From Helicobacteraceae bacterium (lineage in GTDB: Bacteria > Campylobacterota > Campylobacteria > Campylobacterales > Sulfurimonadaceae), in NCBI GenBank assembly GCA_030613795.1, contig JAUWLG010000010.1, positions 1 to 14,469 on the forward strand: a DNA stretch of 14,469 nucleotides, read 5' to 3'. The notes under the pieces are model-generated. The model saw only the letters and a list, made by a program, of their open reading frames with translations, was not told where the DNA came from and did no database searches. The first letter of the stretch is position 1; every line of letters starts with the position of its first letter. The position numbers were made by a program, and so were the translations under genes. This document shows, piece after piece, positions 1-7,480 of the stretch.

Positions 1-191
1 GGATCATCATTCCTGACAGCGCAACTGAAAAACCTTCTCAAGGAAAAGTCGTAGCTGTCTCTTCTGAAGTTGAGAATGTAAACGTAGACGATATCGTTGT
101 ATTTGGAAAGTATGCAGGCAACGAGTTTAAAGTTGGTGGCGAGGCTTATCTCATCATTGATGTTGAAGACCTGTTCGGGATTATTAAGTAA
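1..191 (+). CDS. groES: Co-chaperonin GroES, C-terminal part (5' end outside window)
   Basis: About 62 C-terminal residues are visible, read from base 3 to the TAA at 189-191. GroES forms the heptameric lid that caps the GroEL cavity during ATP-driven folding in the cytosol. The visible chain has the family features: a short IIIPDSA segment, a [10 protein letters not shown] strand, a glycine-rich turn (VVFGKYAG), and the closing strands ending in [10 protein letters not shown]. The family is usually about 86-96 residues long, so roughly the first third lies upstream of the window. The assignment is supported by groEL on the same strand, but the two genes are separated by 187 bp, which is long for this operon. 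The promoter is not in the window. Confidence 0.95.
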   Translation, partial: IIIPDSATEKPSQGKVVAVSSEVENVNVDDIVVFGKYAGNEFKVGGEAYLIIDVEDLFGIIK

Positions 192-378
192 TTCAACCAA
201 CGCTAGACACTTGGGCTTTCTGCCGATAAGCATCAACAATGCAGTGCATGCGAGGCACTAAATGCCGAGTCGTAAGAAAACCTAGTGTTAACGTAGGTTG
301 CGGAATTACTTCCGTAACCGTCCAAAATAGATGAAGGGTTCCCTTCATTTTATGCAATAAAATTAAGGAATATAGAGT
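192..378 (+). promoter_or_regulatory. Structured groES-groEL intercistronic spacer
   Basis: This 187 bp spacer holds several inverted repeats. An imperfect outer pair (194-213 with 281-300) can close a ~107 nt hairpin that encloses a smaller one (AGTGC 243-247 with GCACT 255-259). A second hairpin is CGGAA 301-305 with TTCCG 310-314 around a TTAC loop. A third is the perfect ATGAAGGG 331-338 with CCCTTCAT 341-348, followed by a short T-rich run (TTTTAT). The likely groEL Shine-Dalgarno AAGGA (364-368) lies 10 bases before the ATG and 15 bases after the last hairpin. An intercistronic processing, attenuation or temperature-sensing role is inference. No coding potential was recognised. Confidence 0.55.
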
Positions 379-2016
379 ATGGCAAAAGAGATCCACTATT
401 CAGACAATGCACGTAACGCTTTAGCAGAAGGTGTTCAAAAACTTACCGATGCGGTAAAAGTAACTATGGGACCACGCGGTCGTAACGTACTTATACAACG
501 TTCATACGGCGCACCTATCATCACTAAAGATGGTGTCTCTGTTGCACGTGAGATAGAACTAAAAGATCCACTAGAAGATATGGGAGCACAGCTTGTTAAA
601 CAGGTCTCTGCAAACACAGCTGATGAGGCGGGTGACGGTACAACTACTGCTACTGTTCTAGCTAACGCTATCTTCACTGAAGGTCTTCGCAACATCACTG
701 CTGGGGCAAACCCGGTAGAGGTTAAACGTGGTATGGACAAGGCTATGGCTGAGATCTTGACTCACCTTACCGCTGCTTCTATGAAAGTTGCCGGTAAAAA
801 AGAGATCGCTCAGGTTGCCAGCATCTCTGCAAACTCTGACACATCTATCGGTGACATGATCGCTGATGCGATGGACAAAGTCGGTCAAGACGGTGTTATC
901 ACTGTTGAAGAGGCAAAAGGTATCAGTGATGAGCTTGACGTAGTTGAAGGTATGCAGTTTGACCGTGGTTACCTAAGCCCGTACTTCATCACCAACACTG
1001 AGAAGATGACTGCTGAGATCGAGCAGCCGTTCATCCTTATGTTTGACGGTAAGATCTCTAACCTAAAAGACATTCTCCCTGTTCTTGAGCAGGTTCAAAA
1101 GACAAACCGTCCTATGCTGATCGTGGCTGAAGACGTTGAAGGTGAAGCACTTGCAACACTTGTTGTCAACAAAATGCGCGGCATCTTGAATATCACTGCT
1201 GTTAAAGCACCGGGCTTTGGCGATCGTCGTAAGGCAATGTTACAAGACATTGCGATTCTTACTGGCGGACAGATCATCTCTGAAGAGATCGGCCGTACAT
1301 TAGAGTCAACGACTATCGACGACCTTGGTCAAGCAGCTCGTGTCGTGATCGACAAAGACAACACAGTCATCGTAAACGGTGCTGGTACTAAAGAGGCTGT
1401 TGCTTCTCGTATTGCCGAGATCAAGACACAGATGGATACTACTTCATCTGAGTATGACAAAGAGAAACTCCAAGAACGCCTTGCAAAACTCTCTGGCGGT
1501 GTTGCTGTTATTAAAGTCGGTGCAGCAACCGAGACTGAGATGAAAGAGAAAAAAGACCGTGTTGAGGATGCACTTTCTGCAACAAAAGCTGCAGTAGAAG
1601 AAGGTATCATCATCGGTGGTGGTGCAGCACTTGTACGCGCCGCTGCTAAAGTCTCTCTTCCAGAGCTTGAAGGCGACCAGAAAATCGGTTGTGAGATCAT
1701 CTTGCGTGCGGTTAAAGCACCGATCAAGCAGATCGCTATGAATGCCGGTTTCGACGCAGGTGTTGTTGTTAATGCCATCGAGATCGCTGACAGCGACACA
1801 ACAGGTTTCAATGCAGCAACAGGTGAGTATGTTGATATGTTCGAAGAGGGGATCATCGATCCGCTAAAAGTAGCACGTGTTGCACTGACTAACGCAACAT
1901 CAGTTTCAAGTATGCTTCTTACAACAGAAGCAACGATCCACACCATCCCGGAACCAGTAGCTCCAGCAGCTCCAGAGATGGGCGGCGGAATGCCAGGCAT
2001 GCCGGGTATGATGTAA
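379..2016 (+). CDS. groEL: Chaperonin GroEL (Hsp60), complete
   Basis: ATP-dependent tetradecameric chaperonin that folds cytosolic proteins together with GroES. The 545-residue length is normal for the family. It starts [12 protein letters not shown] and has the nucleotide-site segments [10 protein letters not shown] near residue 30 and [13 protein letters not shown] near residues 83-95 (with the conserved DGTTT). The apical domain contains the long conserved [10 protein letters not shown] and KAPGFGDRR stretches. The equatorial domain returns with [11 protein letters not shown] near residue 410, and the protein ends in the flexible [11 protein letters not shown] tail typical of group I chaperonins. 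The ATG is preceded by AAGGA ten bases upstream. Nothing is truncated or unusual in the protein. It is the second gene of the groES-groEL pair. Confidence 0.98.
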   Translation: MAKEIHYSDNARNALAEGVQKLTDAVKVTMGPRGRNVLIQRSYGAPIITKDGVSVAREIELKDPLEDMGAQLVKQVSANTADEAGDGTTTATVLANAIFTEGLRNITAGANPVEVKRGMDKAMAEILTHLTAASMKVAGKKEIAQVASISANSDTSIGDMIADAMDKVGQDGVITVEEAKGISDELDVVEGMQFDRGYLSPYFITNTEKMTAEIEQPFILMFDGKISNLKDILPVLEQVQKTNRPMLIVAEDVEGEALATLVVNKMRGILNITAVKAPGFGDRRKAMLQDIAILTGGQIISEEIGRTLESTTIDDLGQAARVVIDKDNTVIVNGAGTKEAVASRIAEIKTQMDTTSSEYDKEKLQERLAKLSGGVAVIKVGAATETEMKEKKDRVEDALSATKAAVEEGIIIGGGAALVRAAAKVSLPELEGDQKIGCEIILRAVKAPIKQIAMNAGFDAGVVVNAIEIADSDTTGFNAATGEYVDMFEEGIIDPLKVARVALTNATSVSSMLLTTEATIHTIPEPVAPAAPEMGGGMPGMPGMM

Positions 2017-2034
2017 TTCGCTAACGCGAATTAC
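2013..2034. terminator. Perfect 9 bp hairpin between convergent groEL and NHL gene
   Basis: GTAATTCGC (2013-2021) and GCGAATTAC (2026-2034) pair perfectly around a TAAC loop. The left arm includes the groEL stop codon TAA, and the right arm ends one base before the stop of the convergent gene on the other strand. The position suggests a shared bidirectional 3' end structure. There is no T-run after it in either direction, so it is not a textbook intrinsic terminator; it may instead protect transcript 3' ends. Confidence 0.55.
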
Positions 2035-3330
2035 CTATGAAAACATAAACTCTATCACCTTACTCTCCATCTTGGAGAGATCAAATACAACAACTTCATG
2101 AGCATTAGTGTTGGCAATAAAAAGTGCACACCCTTTTTTACTGATACCACTTGGCTCATTCAACCCTTCTAACAGTGTCCTCATCGAGTTATCCTCAGGG
2201 TAATAGGCTTTGACCTTGTTGTTAAAAGTGTCAGCGATAAAGAGACGGCCTCCGCCGCAACCATCGCCAATGATACCGGGACAGACCCCTTGCGGATGCT
2301 GTAATAATATCTCGTCACTGTCGCTGTCACCAAAGGTAAAAAGTCCGTCACCTATCAAAGTACTGACTTCACTGTTTTCTATCTTTCTCAATGAAGAACT
2401 TTCGGCATCGACAAAATAGAGTGTCTCATCCATCAACGCCATGCCTGAGGGCTGTGCCAACTGACACTCATCTGCTTTACCGTCTCTAAGTGCTTCAAAA
2501 CGGTTTCCGTACGATTCTAACGGGCGATAATCATCTAGACTATACGTGTTTATTAAATGAGAACCTGCAAGGGCAACAGTAAGTTTTGTGTCTAATATAG
2601 CTATGTCGAAAGGGTTACGCAAGTTTTCTAAAATCGTCTCACTCATTTTACTTTTCAGATCATAACTGATGACACGACCTGCGTTACTCTCACAAATATA
2701 GAGTCTGTTCTCTCTAAAAGCCATTCCCATAGGATTGTCGACTTCGATGACATCAAACACCTGACCATCATAATCACTCAACCACACTTCGTTGTTTTTA
2801 GTATTGGCAACAGCCAAGAAGTCGGGTGTTGTTAATACTTTTTGAGGAAAGGAAAGCTCTTTTTGGCCACTCTTGTTCTCCGTATTTTGTGTTCTCATCC
2901 TGACGTTATATCTCTCTAAAATGCTTTTCCACTCATTAAGATCCTGCTCACCGCTACGATGTTCGACAATATAACCTCTATCATCGATAAGTATCGTTGT
3001 TGGCCACCCTTTTGCAGCATAGGTATCTGAGATAAGGTGTTCAGGGTCATTGACAACTGCATAGTTCACACCAAAACGCAACAGTGCCTCTTGCAGAGCT
3101 TCAGGCTCTTTTTCATGGGTAAACTTACCGGTATGTACACCAATAACAGTAAGGTCATCCCTAAAGTGTTCATGCAGTGACTTCATAGTACGAAGATTGT
3201 TATTGCAATTAATACAACCGAAGGTGAAGAACTCAAGAAGTGTGTAACTACCTTTAAGTGATAAAAGTTCTAACGGTTCTGTATTGAACCACGTTAGACC
3301 TTTTGTAAAAGCAGGTGCTCGAACGGCCAT
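2035..3330 (-). CDS. NHLRC2-like protein: thioredoxin-fold domain plus NHL-repeat beta-propeller
   Basis: 431 residues. The N-terminal ~150 residues form a TlpA/thioredoxin-like domain with a GCINC motif (Cys39 and Cys42), followed by IGVHTGKF and the cis-Pro region GWPTTILIDD. Residues ~165-425 are NHL-type propeller repeats (e.g. NPMGMAFRENRLYICES, QPSGMALMDETLYFVD, HPQGVCPG, LFIADTFNNKVKAYYP). This architecture matches the NHLRC2 family (animal and bacterial), where the motif is usually CCINC; its reaction is not established. There is no signal peptide, so a cytosolic location is likely, unlike secreted TlpA proteins. The ATG overlaps the stop of the upstream tcdA-like gene by one base (TAATG), implying translational coupling. 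It is the last gene of a surE-tcdA-NHL operon. A redox or scaffold role is inference. Confidence 0.88.
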   Translation of the reverse strand: MAVRAPAFTKGLTWFNTEPLELLSLKGSYTLLEFFTFGCINCNNNLRTMKSLHEHFRDDLTVIGVHTGKFTHEKEPEALQEALLRFGVNYAVVNDPEHLISDTYAAKGWPTTILIDDRGYIVEHRSGEQDLNEWKSILERYNVRMRTQNTENKSGQKELSFPQKVLTTPDFLAVANTKNNEVWLSDYDGQVFDVIEVDNPMGMAFRENRLYICESNAGRVISYDLKSKMSETILENLRNPFDIAILDTKLTVALAGSHLINTYSLDDYRPLESYGNRFEALRDGKADECQLAQPSGMALMDETLYFVDAESSSLRKIENSEVSTLIGDGLFTFGDSDSDEILLQHPQGVCPGIIGDGCGGGRLFIADTFNNKVKAYYPEDNSMRTLLEGLNEPSGISKKGCALFIANTNAHEVVVFDLSKMESKVIEFMFS

Positions 3331-3968
3331 TATTTCTCAGTCAGTTTTTTAATCGCAACCGAACACATCGTCAGACCAAAAGCAGCTGTCACCGCCATAA
3401 AACTCCCTTTTACCTTGACATGTGCAGGTTCAGAGCTGAAGATAACAGGGTATTTTTTTGTAAAACGACGTTTTTTCAACTCATAACGGATCTTAGAGGC
3501 AAAGCGGTCACCATGTGTTTTCCAGATGGTCGCAACCTCGATCTTGGTAGGGTCAAGGCGTTTTGCCGACCCAGTAGCGGAGATGAGTTTTTTATAACAC
3601 TTCTGCGCAAGTGCAAGTTTTGCACCTCTGTCATCAATAGCATCCAAAACCAGGTCGTAAGGCTCAAAGTCGAATGCTTTAACCCACTCTTCGTCAATAC
3701 GTTTTTCTATAGCAATGATCTCCGGATAGTGCTCTTTCAAACTTAACACTTTCGACTCGCCGCAGTGGTGTTCCGACCACATCTGACGGTTTTGGTTGCT
3801 CTCATCGTAGGTGTCGAAGTCAATGATCGTGATGTCGCGGACACCCGTTCGGTAGAGGCAGTCAAGACAGTATGAACCGACACCGCCAACACCGAGAAGC
3901 AGTACTTTTGCTTTTTCTATATCGGAATAGTCTTCGCCAAAAAGCATACGACTGCGTTCGAATCTCAC
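3330..3968 (-). CDS. tcdA: ThiF/MoeB/HesA E1-like protein, probable tRNA t6A dehydratase TcdA
   Basis: 212 residues of the E1-like adenylating superfamily. TcdA uses ATP to cyclise N6-threonylcarbamoyladenosine at tRNA position 37. Visible features are the Rossmann glycine motif GVGGVGS (26-32), the ATP-contacting IIDFDTYDESNQNRQ (48-62, including Asp50, Asn60 and Arg61), and DAIDD (109-113). In the C-terminal half, SATGSAKRLDPTKIEV and GSFMAVTAAFGL resemble TcdA rather than ThiF or MoeB, which carry zinc CxxC pairs absent here. It is shorter than the ~250-270 residues usual for TcdA, apparently because of a shorter C-terminal third. The start is GTG in the overlap GTGA with the surE stop, so it is translationally coupled. 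The specific substrate is inferred from family resemblance. Confidence 0.82.
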   Translation of the reverse strand: MRFERSRMLFGEDYSDIEKAKVLLLGVGGVGSYCLDCLYRTGVRDITIIDFDTYDESNQNRQMWSEHHCGESKVLSLKEHYPEIIAIEKRIDEEWVKAFDFEPYDLVLDAIDDRGAKLALAQKCYKKLISATGSAKRLDPTKIEVATIWKTHGDRFASKIRYELKKRRFTKKYPVIFSSEPAHVKVKGSFMAVTAAFGLTMCSVAIKKLTEK

Positions 3969-4741
3969 AGCCAGCTTTCCAGTTGTTTCATCGACTTGTA
4001 AGCACTTAAGTCAAGTTGTACCGGCGTGACAGAGACAAATCCCTGCTCTATTGCTTCAAAATCCGAGAGCATCGTTTTACCTTCCCTTGGTTTAAAATCT
4101 AGAGGGTGCAGACCCAACCAGTAGTACTCCAGACCGCGAGGGTTGCGATGCAAATGCGCATCATTGCCGTAGAAACGATACCCTGCATAGGTCACCTTCA
4201 TCTCTGCCTCACGTACATCATTTGGTATATTGACATTAAAAAACTCACGTTCAGGAAGCGGGAACTCTGAACTAAAGATCTTTTCGACTAACGTTCTGAT
4301 CGTTTTGACTGCCAGACCAAAGTCAGGAAGAGGCTGGCTAAAATCCATCACCTGCGAAATAGCAATGCCAGGAACACCCTGCAACACTGCTTCCATCGCA
4401 CCGGCTGCCGTACCTGAGTAGGTAATATCCTCACCCATATTCGAGCCTTTATTGATACCGCTTACGACAAGGTCGGGCTTATTGTCTTCAAACATTGAGT
4501 GCAGTGCCAGGTAGATACAGTCACTCGGCGTACCGTCTTCAAGTTTGTAAAAATCATCTTCTACACTGATAAAATGAAGCGGATGCGAAAGTGTGAGTGA
4601 ATGACCGCAGGCCGACTTCTCATTGGCAGGCGCTACTACTGTCACTTTGGCAATCTTACGCAGTTCATTTATAAGCGCATGCAGAGCAACTGACTCGTAC
4701 CCATCATCATTGGTGACTAAAATATGTTTATCTTTTTTCAT
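3965..4741 (-). CDS. surE: 5'/3'-nucleotidase SurE
   Basis: 258 residues, a normal length for SurE, a cytosolic metal-dependent phosphatase acting on nucleoside 5'- and 3'-monophosphates. The N-terminus reads MKKDKHILVTNDDGYES, with the diagnostic NDDG at residues 11-14. Likely metal ligands by family comparison are Asp12, Asp13, Ser43 (in NEKSACGHS) and Asn97 (in VSGINKGSNMGED). The conserved YSGTAAGAMEA follows at 108-118, and the C-terminus has VSVTPVQLDL. It is the first gene of a three-gene - strand operon with the tcdA-like and NHLRC2-like genes and is divergent from the membrane-protein gene that starts at 4834. The regions immediately upstream must hold both promoters. Confidence 0.96.
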   Translation of the reverse strand: MKKDKHILVTNDDGYESVALHALINELRKIAKVTVVAPANEKSACGHSLTLSHPLHFISVEDDFYKLEDGTPSDCIYLALHSMFEDNKPDLVVSGINKGSNMGEDITYSGTAAGAMEAVLQGVPGIAISQVMDFSQPLPDFGLAVKTIRTLVEKIFSSEFPLPEREFFNVNIPNDVREAEMKVTYAGYRFYGNDAHLHRNPRGLEYYWLGLHPLDFKPREGKTMLSDFEAIEQGFVSVTPVQLDLSAYKSMKQLESWL

Positions 4742-4757
4742 GGGTGTATTATAGCAC

Positions 4758-4786
4758 TTAACTTCCGTATTGATTTATGTTATAAT
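4758..4786 (+). promoter_or_regulatory. Candidate sigma-70 promoter for the membrane-protein gene
   Basis: A consensus -10 box TATAAT at 4781-4786 is preceded, after 17 bases, by a weak -35 TTAACT (4758-4763). It lies 48 bases before the start codon of the gene at 4834, within the divergent spacer shared with surE. The -10 is perfect and the -35 is four of six. The start site is inferred, not shown. Confidence 0.5.
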
Positions 4787-4833
4787 CATCCATTATTGAA
4801 TGTACATATTAAAATAATCGAAATAGGTAGAAG

Positions 4834-5202
4834 ATGAGCAATAATAACGAACCGATACGTGTCAAAAGTAATTTATCTGCATCGCAAAATTTTCAACAAC
4901 GTAATAACAGAAAACGCAATGAGAATTCATTTGCTCAAAAAGAGGTCGATATTAAGGCCTTTGTCATTGCCCCTGAGGGTTATGAAGCTTTTATGTTCGG
5001 CATCTATTTTATCACCATACCTTACCTTGTCGGTCTCGCATTTCTATACCTCTTTGTTGCCCAAGCCAGTTTTAGCCACTTCCTCAACTTCAAGATCAGC
5101 TCATATTTTGTGATCTGGATGATAGGTTACGAAGTCGTTGCCGTCACCATATTGGCAATGATCGCCTATGCTTTTGCCAAATCATTTAAGTCAGTAGTTT
5201 GA
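4834..5202 (+). CDS. Small two-helix membrane protein of unknown function
   Basis: 122 residues; I do not recognise a named family. The first ~40 residues are polar and rich in Asn, Gln, Arg and Lys (QQRNNRKRNE near 21-30), so they are probably cytosolic and disordered. A short conserved-looking segment KAFVIAPEGYEAFMFG follows. Two strongly hydrophobic stretches, about residues 53-76 and 91-114, predict two inner-membrane helices joined by a short loop with SHFLNFK. A good Shine-Dalgarno (AGGTAG) precedes the ATG. The gene stands alone, divergent from surE. Two small hairpins (GAAGC-TTT-GCTTC around 5201-5214 and TTGCC-TTC-GGCAA around 5226-5238) follow the stop and may help end its transcript. 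Confidence 0.7.
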   Translation: MSNNNEPIRVKSNLSASQNFQQRNNRKRNENSFAQKEVDIKAFVIAPEGYEAFMFGIYFITIPYLVGLAFLYLFVAQASFSHFLNFKISSYFVIWMIGYEVVAVTILAMIAYAFAKSFKSVV

Positions 5203-5282
5203 AGCTTTGCTTCGGGAGAAAGGTTTGCCTTCGGCAAGGGAAAAGGGGAAGAGCTCATCTTAAAACAGTTCTTAATCAGAAA

Positions 5283-5393
5283 AAAGTTGTAGATTTGGTG
5301 TAGATTGTGCAAAATGTTTAGCCGACTGCGCACTGCTTGTGCGCCGAGAGCTAAACTTTTGTGCAAGATGCGCCGAAGCTACAACTTTTTTGG
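5283..5393. repeat. Long palindromic element A at the sensor-kinase 3' end (probable bidirectional terminator)
   Basis: AAAAAGTTGTAG at the left and CTACAACTTTTT (5379-5390) at the right form a perfect outer stem. Pairing continues inward for ~37 positions to GTTTAGC/GCTAAAC and then to a tight inner hairpin GCGCAC-TGCTT-GTGCGC. Most differences between the arms are T on the left facing G on the right, so they stay paired as U.G in + strand RNA. T-runs flank both ends, fitting an intrinsic terminator read from either side. The right arm overlaps the last codons and supplies the TAG stop of the kinase gene. The core GTGCAA..TGCGCC..AGCT....AACTTTTT recurs at 7793-7822. Confidence 0.75.
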
Positions 5394-6665
5394 TTCGAAG
5401 ATGAAGCGGTTTATCCCATCTATGTATTCATACGCCAACACCATATCATGCGCATGTAAAATTGCATCAACCAAGTAAAGCCCAAGGCCAAAACTGTCTC
5501 GTGCATTTTCATCTTTTGTAAAAGGTTGTACGTAGTAAGAGAGTGGATGTTTTAGACGTTCGCCTTTGCTTTCAAACCAGATCTCACCCTCATGGGTAGA
5601 GATCTTAACATGTCTGTCAGATGAATATTTCATCGCATTGTCGATCATGTTTTTAATCGCAGTTGAGAAGAGATTAAAATCAGCCATCACTCTGAGTGTT
5701 GCATCAACATCTTGACTCACACTATCCACTTCAACCATCGCAAGATCGACTGCACCGTCAATAAGATCGATCAGGCGAAACTCTTCGCTTTTTGCATGAC
5801 TGAAACCGGTAGAGACCTCTTCCACCAGAGCAAACTCATTTATAAGACTCTCCATCCGTAAAAAGATCCGGTTAAAACGCTCTTTTTGTTTGCCACTCTC
5901 CAGCATCTCTGCCGAAATACGCCCTTTTGCGATCGGTGTTTTGAGCTCGTGCATGATGTTACGCATAAAAAGTGTGCGCGACTCAATTAAGTTACGGATC
6001 TTCTGACGGGTGTTTTCAAGTTCATTAGAGATAACAGCGATCTCATCTTCACCCCGCATCTTAAATGAGGTCTGCATCTCACCTGCACCAAAGTCACGGA
6101 TCTTCTTTCGCAGTTTTCGAAGCGGTCTCAGACGCATTAAGATCAGGATATATGAGATAGTGATGCTTGAGACAATGACCATGTAAGCATAAAGCATATT
6201 CCATGCCCGGTAGGGTTTTATCTTCTCATCAAAGAGAAGTACACCGGTGTTTGGCCCTTGAAGTAAAAAGTAGATAAACCCTTTATGTTGCAGCATAGAG
6301 ATGCGAACTTCTACAACGCTTTGGGCATTAAAGCGAGGACGCATCTGAAAAGAATTTTCATCACTCATCGCTTGAAAGCTTTCACTTTTTAAGACCTTGG
6401 CATCTTCTGCGATCTCTCTCGCAGCAGTTGGCTCTGCTATGGCGTAGAGATTGTAAAGAGCAAGATTAGCTTCTAACATCGTCGTCGAAGTGCGCTTTTG
6501 CATATGCTCACGATAGATACGGCTGATGACGGTGTATTTTAAAAAGGTGTTGTTGATGTACTGTTCGCGGTTGAGTTTGTAAAACTCTAAAAAGATATAA
6601 CTAACACTAAAAAGGGTCACCGCGAAGGCAAAAAGAACCGTTAATAGAACAGCATGACGACCCAT
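5379..6665 (-). CDS. ArsS-like membrane sensor histidine kinase
   Basis: 428 residues, the partner of the response regulator immediately upstream (10 bp gap). Two membrane helices, about residues 6-28 and 157-177, bracket a ~125-residue periplasmic sensor. A HAMP-like linker (RPLRKLRKKIRDFGAGEM) follows, then the dimerisation/H-box FMRNIMHELKTPIAKGR with phospho-acceptor His239, an N-box NMIDNAMKYS (339-348), and a G-box SFGLGLYLV (391-399). The usual DxGxG box is replaced by FESKGE near 364-369, a divergent form. The H-box and overall layout resemble the Helicobacter acid-responsive ArsS family; the signal sensed here is unknown. No clear Shine-Dalgarno precedes the ATG. The stop codon lies inside palindromic element A. 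Confidence 0.88.
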   Translation of the reverse strand: MGRHAVLLTVLFAFAVTLFSVSYIFLEFYKLNREQYINNTFLKYTVISRIYREHMQKRTSTTMLEANLALYNLYAIAEPTAAREIAEDAKVLKSESFQAMSDENSFQMRPRFNAQSVVEVRISMLQHKGFIYFLLQGPNTGVLLFDEKIKPYRAWNMLYAYMVIVSSITISYILILMRLRPLRKLRKKIRDFGAGEMQTSFKMRGEDEIAVISNELENTRQKIRNLIESRTLFMRNIMHELKTPIAKGRISAEMLESGKQKERFNRIFLRMESLINEFALVEEVSTGFSHAKSEEFRLIDLIDGAVDLAMVEVDSVSQDVDATLRVMADFNLFSTAIKNMIDNAMKYSSDRHVKISTHEGEIWFESKGERLKHPLSYYVQPFTKDENARDSFGLGLYLVDAILHAHDMVLAYEYIDGINRFIFEPKKL

Positions 6666-6675
6666 TATTTCAAAA

Positions 6676-7350
6676 CTATTTTATAAGTTTGTAACCGATG
6701 CCGCGCACCGACTCTATAAGAGACTTATCTCCCAGTTTGGTACGAATACGCCCCACCATGACATCAATACTTTTGTTCGAAGAGTCTTCATTGATCGCTG
6801 CGACATTGTGGATGATGTCTTCGCGTGAGACTACCATCCCCTCTTTTTTGATCATATAGGCCAAAATGCCATACTCTGCATTGGTCAGGTCAAGCGGACG
6901 GTTTTTATAGCTGATCTGCATTGCAGCTTCGTCAAGTTTAAAATCACTGCTGCTCTGCTGCGCCACCTCTGCTGCTTTGGCTTCATAACGGCGCAGTACT
7001 GAGTAGATACGCGCTTCGAGTTCACGCGGATCGTACGGTTTTGGCAGGTAGTCGTCTGCTCCAAGTTCAAGAGCTGTCACCTTGTCGGTCACGTCTGAAC
7101 GGGCAGATGAGATAATAATAGGGATGTTTTGGCGTTTACGGATCTCTTCACACACCTCTAAACCATCCATACCCGGCAGTGTAAGGTCTAAGATCACAAG
7201 GTCAAACTCTTTGAGTTTCAAGATACTCAAGGCTTTAAAAGGGTCATCTTCTGTTTCGACTTTGATCTCTTCTTGTTTTAGCTGTTCTAAAAATTCGGTT
7301 AGGATCTCCGCTAATTCGAGATCATCTTCAATCATTAATATTTTTATCAT
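6676..7350 (-). CDS. ArsR-like OmpR-family response regulator
   Basis: 224 residues: a receiver domain plus a C-terminal winged helix. The receiver has the acidic pair Asp9-Asp10, the phospho-acceptor Asp55 in VILDLTLPGMDG, SSARSD (81-86) and Lys104 in PKPYD. The DNA-binding domain has LTNAEYGILAYM, the recognition-helix region NKSIDVMVGRIRTKLG (192-207) and the closing hairpin ESVRGIGYKLIK. IIISSARSDV..K..AL..GADDYLPKPYDP closely resembles Helicobacter ArsR (HP0166 type), an OmpR-type regulator of acid response, not the arsenic repressor of the same name. It is the first gene of a two-gene operon with the kinase. A (GGGGAAA)6 tract lies 52 bp upstream of the ATG and no strong Shine-Dalgarno is visible. 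Confidence 0.93.
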   Translation of the reverse strand: MIKILMIEDDLELAEILTEFLEQLKQEEIKVETEDDPFKALSILKLKEFDLVILDLTLPGMDGLEVCEEIRKRQNIPIIISSARSDVTDKVTALELGADDYLPKPYDPRELEARIYSVLRRYEAKAAEVAQQSSSDFKLDEAAMQISYKNRPLDLTNAEYGILAYMIKKEGMVVSREDIIHNVAAINEDSSNKSIDVMVGRIRTKLGDKSLIESVRGIGYKLIK

Positions 7351-7401
7351 GCAATGATTTTAACCCAATATGCCTAATACTTAGATAATTCCCTGAAATA
7401 A

Positions 7402-7443
7402 GGGGAAAGGGGAAAGGGGAAAGGGGAAAGGGGAAAGGGGAAA
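7402..7443. repeat. Six perfect tandem copies of GGGGAAA, G-quadruplex-capable
   Basis: Six exact 7-bp units run head to tail on the + strand. The six G4 runs separated by A3 satisfy the simple G-quadruplex pattern, and the tract is pure purine on one strand. It lies 52 bp upstream of the response-regulator start codon, with the C-rich strand as the template-sense of that gene. Copy number at such tracts can change by slipped-strand mispairing, so the length may vary between isolates. Confidence 0.95.
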
Positions 7444-7480
7444 GAGCGTGTCAGCTTTCAAAACACTTTATCAAGCCTCA

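Noticed and set aside
191..300. Possible integron attC site in the groES-groEL spacer (ATTCAAC at the left edge and a folded imperfect palindrome)
   Set aside because: The right edge GTTGCGG does not fit the GTTRRRY half-site, and there is no integrase or cassette context.
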